Source: Uranotaenia lowii (Eukaryota > Arthropoda > Insecta > Diptera > Culicidae). Taken from it: a stretch of 64,000 nucleotides of DNA. Below the pieces are notes generated by a model that was not told where the DNA came from, ran no database searches, and saw only the letters and a list, made by a program, of their open reading frames with translations. A program made the translations under genes and the position numbers. Positions 60,281 to 64,000 of the stretch are shown in pieces. Location of the stretch: positions 228,921,961 to 228,985,960 of the forward strand of contig NC_073693.1 of NCBI RefSeq assembly GCF_029784155.1, read 5' to 3'. The stretch's first letter is position 1. Each line of letters begins with the position of its first letter.

Positions 60281-61225
60281 AGCGTATTTTATTTGATTTG
60301 ATATATAGCAAATTAATAAATTTATTTGTTGTTTTAACGTTTTTTAACATCAGTTTGATCAAAATCAAATTGTAGTTGTGTTTGTGAGGGAAAGATGTTC
60401 ACTTTCGCCGTGTTTTTCAATTTTTACAAGTTCTCTTATTAAACTGTCGTCCGTCACGTTAAAACTACTGAGAATTTATGGTGTCCCGCACAACTGTTTG
60501 ATTTTTCTCGTCCTGCAAAAAAAAAAATTTGAATTTCATATAATTCAGACAGATACTGAGTGAGCTACATTCAGAATGGATCAGTTTGTATCTCACTCAT
60601 CTCCGATATGCGATGTTTGCTAAACCGATGATTCTGAATGATGCGACTCGGTTTGCATAGCTGATAGGAGCGCTGATCGAGATTGCATACCAGCCAGGCG
60701 AAGCAGTTGCGAGAGGCGCTATCCCATTATACAATCAGAATGTTTCCAACAGGAAACGCATCCTGAGTGTTTGTTTTGATTGATTTTCGGAACATTGTTA
60801 CAGAGTTTTATTTTTTTAATCCAATTTTTCTCCCAATCAAAAAAAATGAGCAAAATAACAATGCTTGTAGTTTAATTTTTTTAACTGAATAATTGTTTGA
60901 GTAATTGAGCTTTGTTTGAAAAATTTCACAAAATGTAACTTGAAGATCTTTTTTCATCACTTTAAAGTGTTCCTTACATGGGAAAATTATGAAAAAAAAT
61001 ATTTGTTCCAATGTATCAATCGTTCGAGCGTAAAATGAACTTCATAATGCCATATTTTTAAAGCAATAGAAAACTCTCAACTTTTTTCAGAAAAAGTTTT
61101 CTAAAATGTTGATTATGGGTACAATTTATCCCCTAGAGTTGGGTACAATTGATCCCCCTTCCAAACGGCATATTCTTCTTCCGAATTGATCGTTATGATT
61201 GCTGATTACGAAATTACTTATATTT
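60281..61225. repeat. 945-bp direct repeat, first copy
   Basis: From AGCGTATTTTATTTGATTTG to GAAATTACTTATATTT, nearly identical to 62364-63307; the only difference noticed is one A in a run near 60995. The short ORF at 60378-60563 is the same in both and has no recognisable product. The intervening sequence is 61226-62363. Confidence 0.95.
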
Positions 61226-61720
61226 ATCCAAAAACTAATATTTATCAAACAATTGTCTGAAGAAAAGAGCAAAAATAATTAATTTTCTCTTAATTTTAAA
61301 AAATAGCGCCTTTAAGTATGCAATGTTATTAGCGTTGAGACAAAGCTATAGAATTTTCTTCTTATGTCTGCTATAAATTGTGAAATGAGAACAAACATGA
61401 CCAAAATAGTCAATTAACATTGTATCTTGGGGTTTTGTTTGAATTTTATACAAGGATTAATGCTTCCTGAATAAAAGATCAACTCTTCTTCAATAGAGAT
61501 CAAGTCTCCCCTAACTTCAGAAAAATCGCAATTTTTTTACTCCCACGAAAATGCTTCTAGTTCATCAACGGGTTCAAGTATCGATTTAATTTTTGGAGCA
61601 TAGAAACTTGAAGTTACAAGCTGTCAGAAAATGTCAAAGTCGGCGAGTTGCTAAATTTTTCCAAAAGGATATGGTGAAAATAAGAAAAGGGGATCAAGTA
61701 TCCCCATTCTACCCTATATA
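61080..61720. repeat. Decayed MITE of the GATCAAGTATCC family
   Basis: The right end, GATCAAGTATCCCCATTCTA followed by CCCTAT (61693-61720), and internal segments such as TATATTTATCCAAAAACTAA match, with divergence, the right arm of the foldback at 39030-40605. The left boundary is unclear. Its left part lies within the 945-bp duplicated block. Confidence 0.5.
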
Positions 61721-62363
61721 ATTGTTTTAAATAATTTATGTTTTACTAGTGTTCAATATCTGGTACCTGTTCAACAACTAATGCTTCTACCATGGTAGTT
61801 AAATTATTTTTTTTTAGTTTTTTTAGATTTTATAAATGCTAATTGATTTTTTTATGCATTCAAATTGTTTCAATTCTTTTACGGTACTGAATTATGATGA
61901 AAAATGTGAAAAAACTTCGAGGGCATACAGATATGGCTCGTCTGCAAAAGAGGGTTAATATTTTCAGATATAATGCCTAAAGCTGCTGAAATTAAAAATG
62001 CTCTTACAGAAACAGTTGAAGTAAATGAAACACCTAAGAGCCAATATATTCTGGTTTTGGAGGACAAATTTCTGCTAACGTACGACAAACAAACAGTCAC
62101 AAGAAAATGCGATTTTTTGTCTAGGAAATGTGTTTGGAGCTCGTTGTCTGACAGGTTGTTTCTTCGCAAACAGTTGTGGAATTTATCAAGTAGCGCGAAG
62201 CAAAAATCAACAGTATCATCAATGGAATTGGTTTTTTTTTTATTGCGGGCGGAACGCAAGATAAGGTAAACATTCACGATTTTTTTTCTTCAGTGTTTTT
62301 TATTGGCGATGGAAAAAATGCCTGCTTTGAGAAATATTACCAATCTAATAAAAATCTGGTGTA
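61721..62363. other. Spacer between the direct repeats
   Basis: Overlapping sense and antisense frames at about 61879-62277 are both open and unrecognised. No feature is supported. Confidence 0.4.
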
Positions 62364-63307
62364 AGCGTATTTTATTTGATTTGATATATAGCAAATTAAT
62401 AAATTTATTTGTTGTTTTAACGTTTTTTAACATCAGTTTGATCAAAATCAAATTGTAGTTGTGTTTGTGAGGGAAAGATGTTCACTTTCGCCGTGTTTTT
62501 CAATTTTTACAAGTTCTCTTATTAAACTGTCGTCCGTCACGTTAAAACTACTGAGAATTTATGGTGTCCCGCACAACTGTTTGATTTTTCTCGTCCTGCA
62601 AAAAAAAAAATTTGAATTTCATATAATTCAGACAGATACTGAGTGAGCTACATTCAGAATGGATCAGTTTGTATCTCACTCATCTCCGATATGCGATGTT
62701 TGCTAAACCGATGATTCTGAATGATGCGACTCGGTTTGCATAGCTGATAGGAGCGCTGATCGAGATTGCATACCAGCCAGGCGAAGCAGTTGCGAGAGGC
62801 GCTATCCCATTATACAATCAGAATGTTTCCAACAGGAAACGCATCCTGAGTGTTTGTTTTGATTGATTTTCGGAACATTGTTACAGAGTTTTATTTTTTT
62901 AATCCAATTTTTCTCCCAATCAAAAAAAATGAGCAAAATAACAATGCTTGTAGTTTAATTTTTTTAACTGAATAATTGTTTGAGTAATTGAGCTTTGTTT
63001 GAAAAATTTCACAAAATGTAACTTGAAGATCTTTTTTCATCACTTTAAAGTGTTCCTTACATGGGAAAATTATGAAAAAAATATTTGTTCCAATGTATCA
63101 ATCGTTCGAGCGTAAAATGAACTTCATAATGCCATATTTTTAAAGCAATAGAAAACTCTCAACTTTTTTCAGAAAAAGTTTTCTAAAATGTTGATTATGG
63201 GTACAATTTATCCCCTAGAGTTGGGTACAATTGATCCCCCTTCCAAACGGCATATTCTTCTTCCGAATTGATCGTTATGATTGCTGATTACGAAATTACT
63301 TATATTT
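62364..63307. repeat. 945-bp direct repeat, second copy
   Basis: Direct-orientation copy of 60281-61225, one base shorter. The copy ends abruptly within the MITE-like sequence, so the second unit is partial with respect to a tandem duplication of 60281-62363. Confidence 0.95.
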
Positions 63308-64000
63308 GAATATTGAATATTAAACATGATTTTCTTTGTTCAAGATAACATTTCCAACAATCTCTGTTCAATTGCTTTTCTTTCAGGTGGATTCAACGAA
63401 AACGACCTTTGATTGACTCAAACAACAAGTAGGTACGATACCTTCTATTTGCTCCATCTCAACGAATGACATCAATTAAACTGTGCCTCCGGGTTATCAG
63501 TGAACCTCGAAGCGCAAACATCTCCGTATGATTTGGTTGACTTTTGAACGTTACACACACGATAAGTTATTCATAAGTTTATAGTCAAAGTTTATCTTCC
63601 AGTGCTCCTCAGCCAACTCAGCCTAGTGCTCCTCAGCCAACATTCAGCTGCAATTATTCATTCCACCATAAAGTCTAATGTGTACCCGTAGATAGGAAAC
63701 TTTCTCGTTCTCGGTATCTGAGAATCTTCTGCTGCCACGATTGCTCGATTCATGGTTGAGGGTCAATGCACCTGTTTCATGTTAATACTTTAGAATATAC
63801 TAAAGATGGTTAGAACACGTTTGCTTCAAGCCTCACACGAATGTAGAATAAATTTATGTTTCAAATACATAATGTGGGACCATGAAAAGTGTCTACCTTA
63901 ACTTCCGATATCACTTCAAACCAATTTTAAGTGTGGGAAAGATTTTCGTTGGGACTTTGATTTCTGCATACATGAATGCCGAAGCAGGTGACATGGCACA
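63308..64000. other. Intergenic end of the window
   Basis: A 24-bp unit starting AGTGCTCCTCAGCCAAC is repeated in tandem (63601-63641). No gene, RNA or transposon end is recognisable in the remainder. Confidence 0.5.

Noticed and set aside
61879..62277. 132-codon minus ORF overlapping a 98-codon plus ORF
   Set aside because: Antisense overlap of two unrecognised frames in AT-rich DNA. Neither shows a domain.
60281..63307. LTR retrotransposon with 945-bp LTRs
   Set aside because: The repeats lack TG...CA ends, there is no target duplication, primer-binding site or polyprotein between them, and they contain part of an unrelated MITE.

Overview
The window looks like repeat-rich, AT-rich insect nuclear DNA, most likely from a mosquito (Culicidae). 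The best pointers are a mariner relic of DD37E type, a family I know from mosquitoes, and decayed I-superfamily non-LTR retrotransposons of a kind common in culicid genomes. There are no operons, no convincing intact host gene and no CRISPR array. Nearly everything interpretable is a transposable element, often nested inside another. The intergenic DNA is AT-rich and has no coding support.

Layout. 1-11160 is one copy (unit A) of a segment whose second copy (unit B) lies at about 21860-39790. Both carry the same frameshifted RTE-like reverse transcriptase fragment and the same non-coding flank. A 500-N gap at 11371-11870 ends the contig just after unit A, so unit A may be an unmerged haplotig rather than a true duplication. 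Unit A has a 3.7-kb hAT-type element at 3775-7463. Unit B instead has a 2.1-kb tandem-repeat element (23847-25942) and a full-length I-type retrotransposon (27537-36478). That retrotransposon contains two later arrivals: a foldback element made of 16-bp repeats in gag, and a giant palindrome with Transib-like ends in the polymerase ORF.

11871-21470 holds an LTR-type gag relic, an inverted relic of the same I-type family split by a DD37E mariner, unassigned GC-richer repeat sequence, and an 18-bp minisatellite abutting the RTE fragment. 39030-48390 holds a foldback repeat, a hAT element with subterminal ATACCGAT motifs (41169-43159), a decayed SCAND3/ZBED-like hAT transposase, and a TA-flanked MITE. 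48650-50345 differs in texture and may be the promoter and 5' UTR exon of a plus-strand host gene. 51098-64000 holds more MITEs, a Penelope-like fragment with a hammerhead-ribozyme core at its 3' end, a small unrecognised ORF split by a MITE at a TA site, and a 945-bp direct duplication.

The elements date one another. The decayed I-type relic at 13.6-15.8 kb supplies the empty site for the Transib-like palindrome in unit B, and unit A supplies the empty site for the 2.1-kb insertion. All family assignments rest on reading the sequence and recalled family features; no database search was run.
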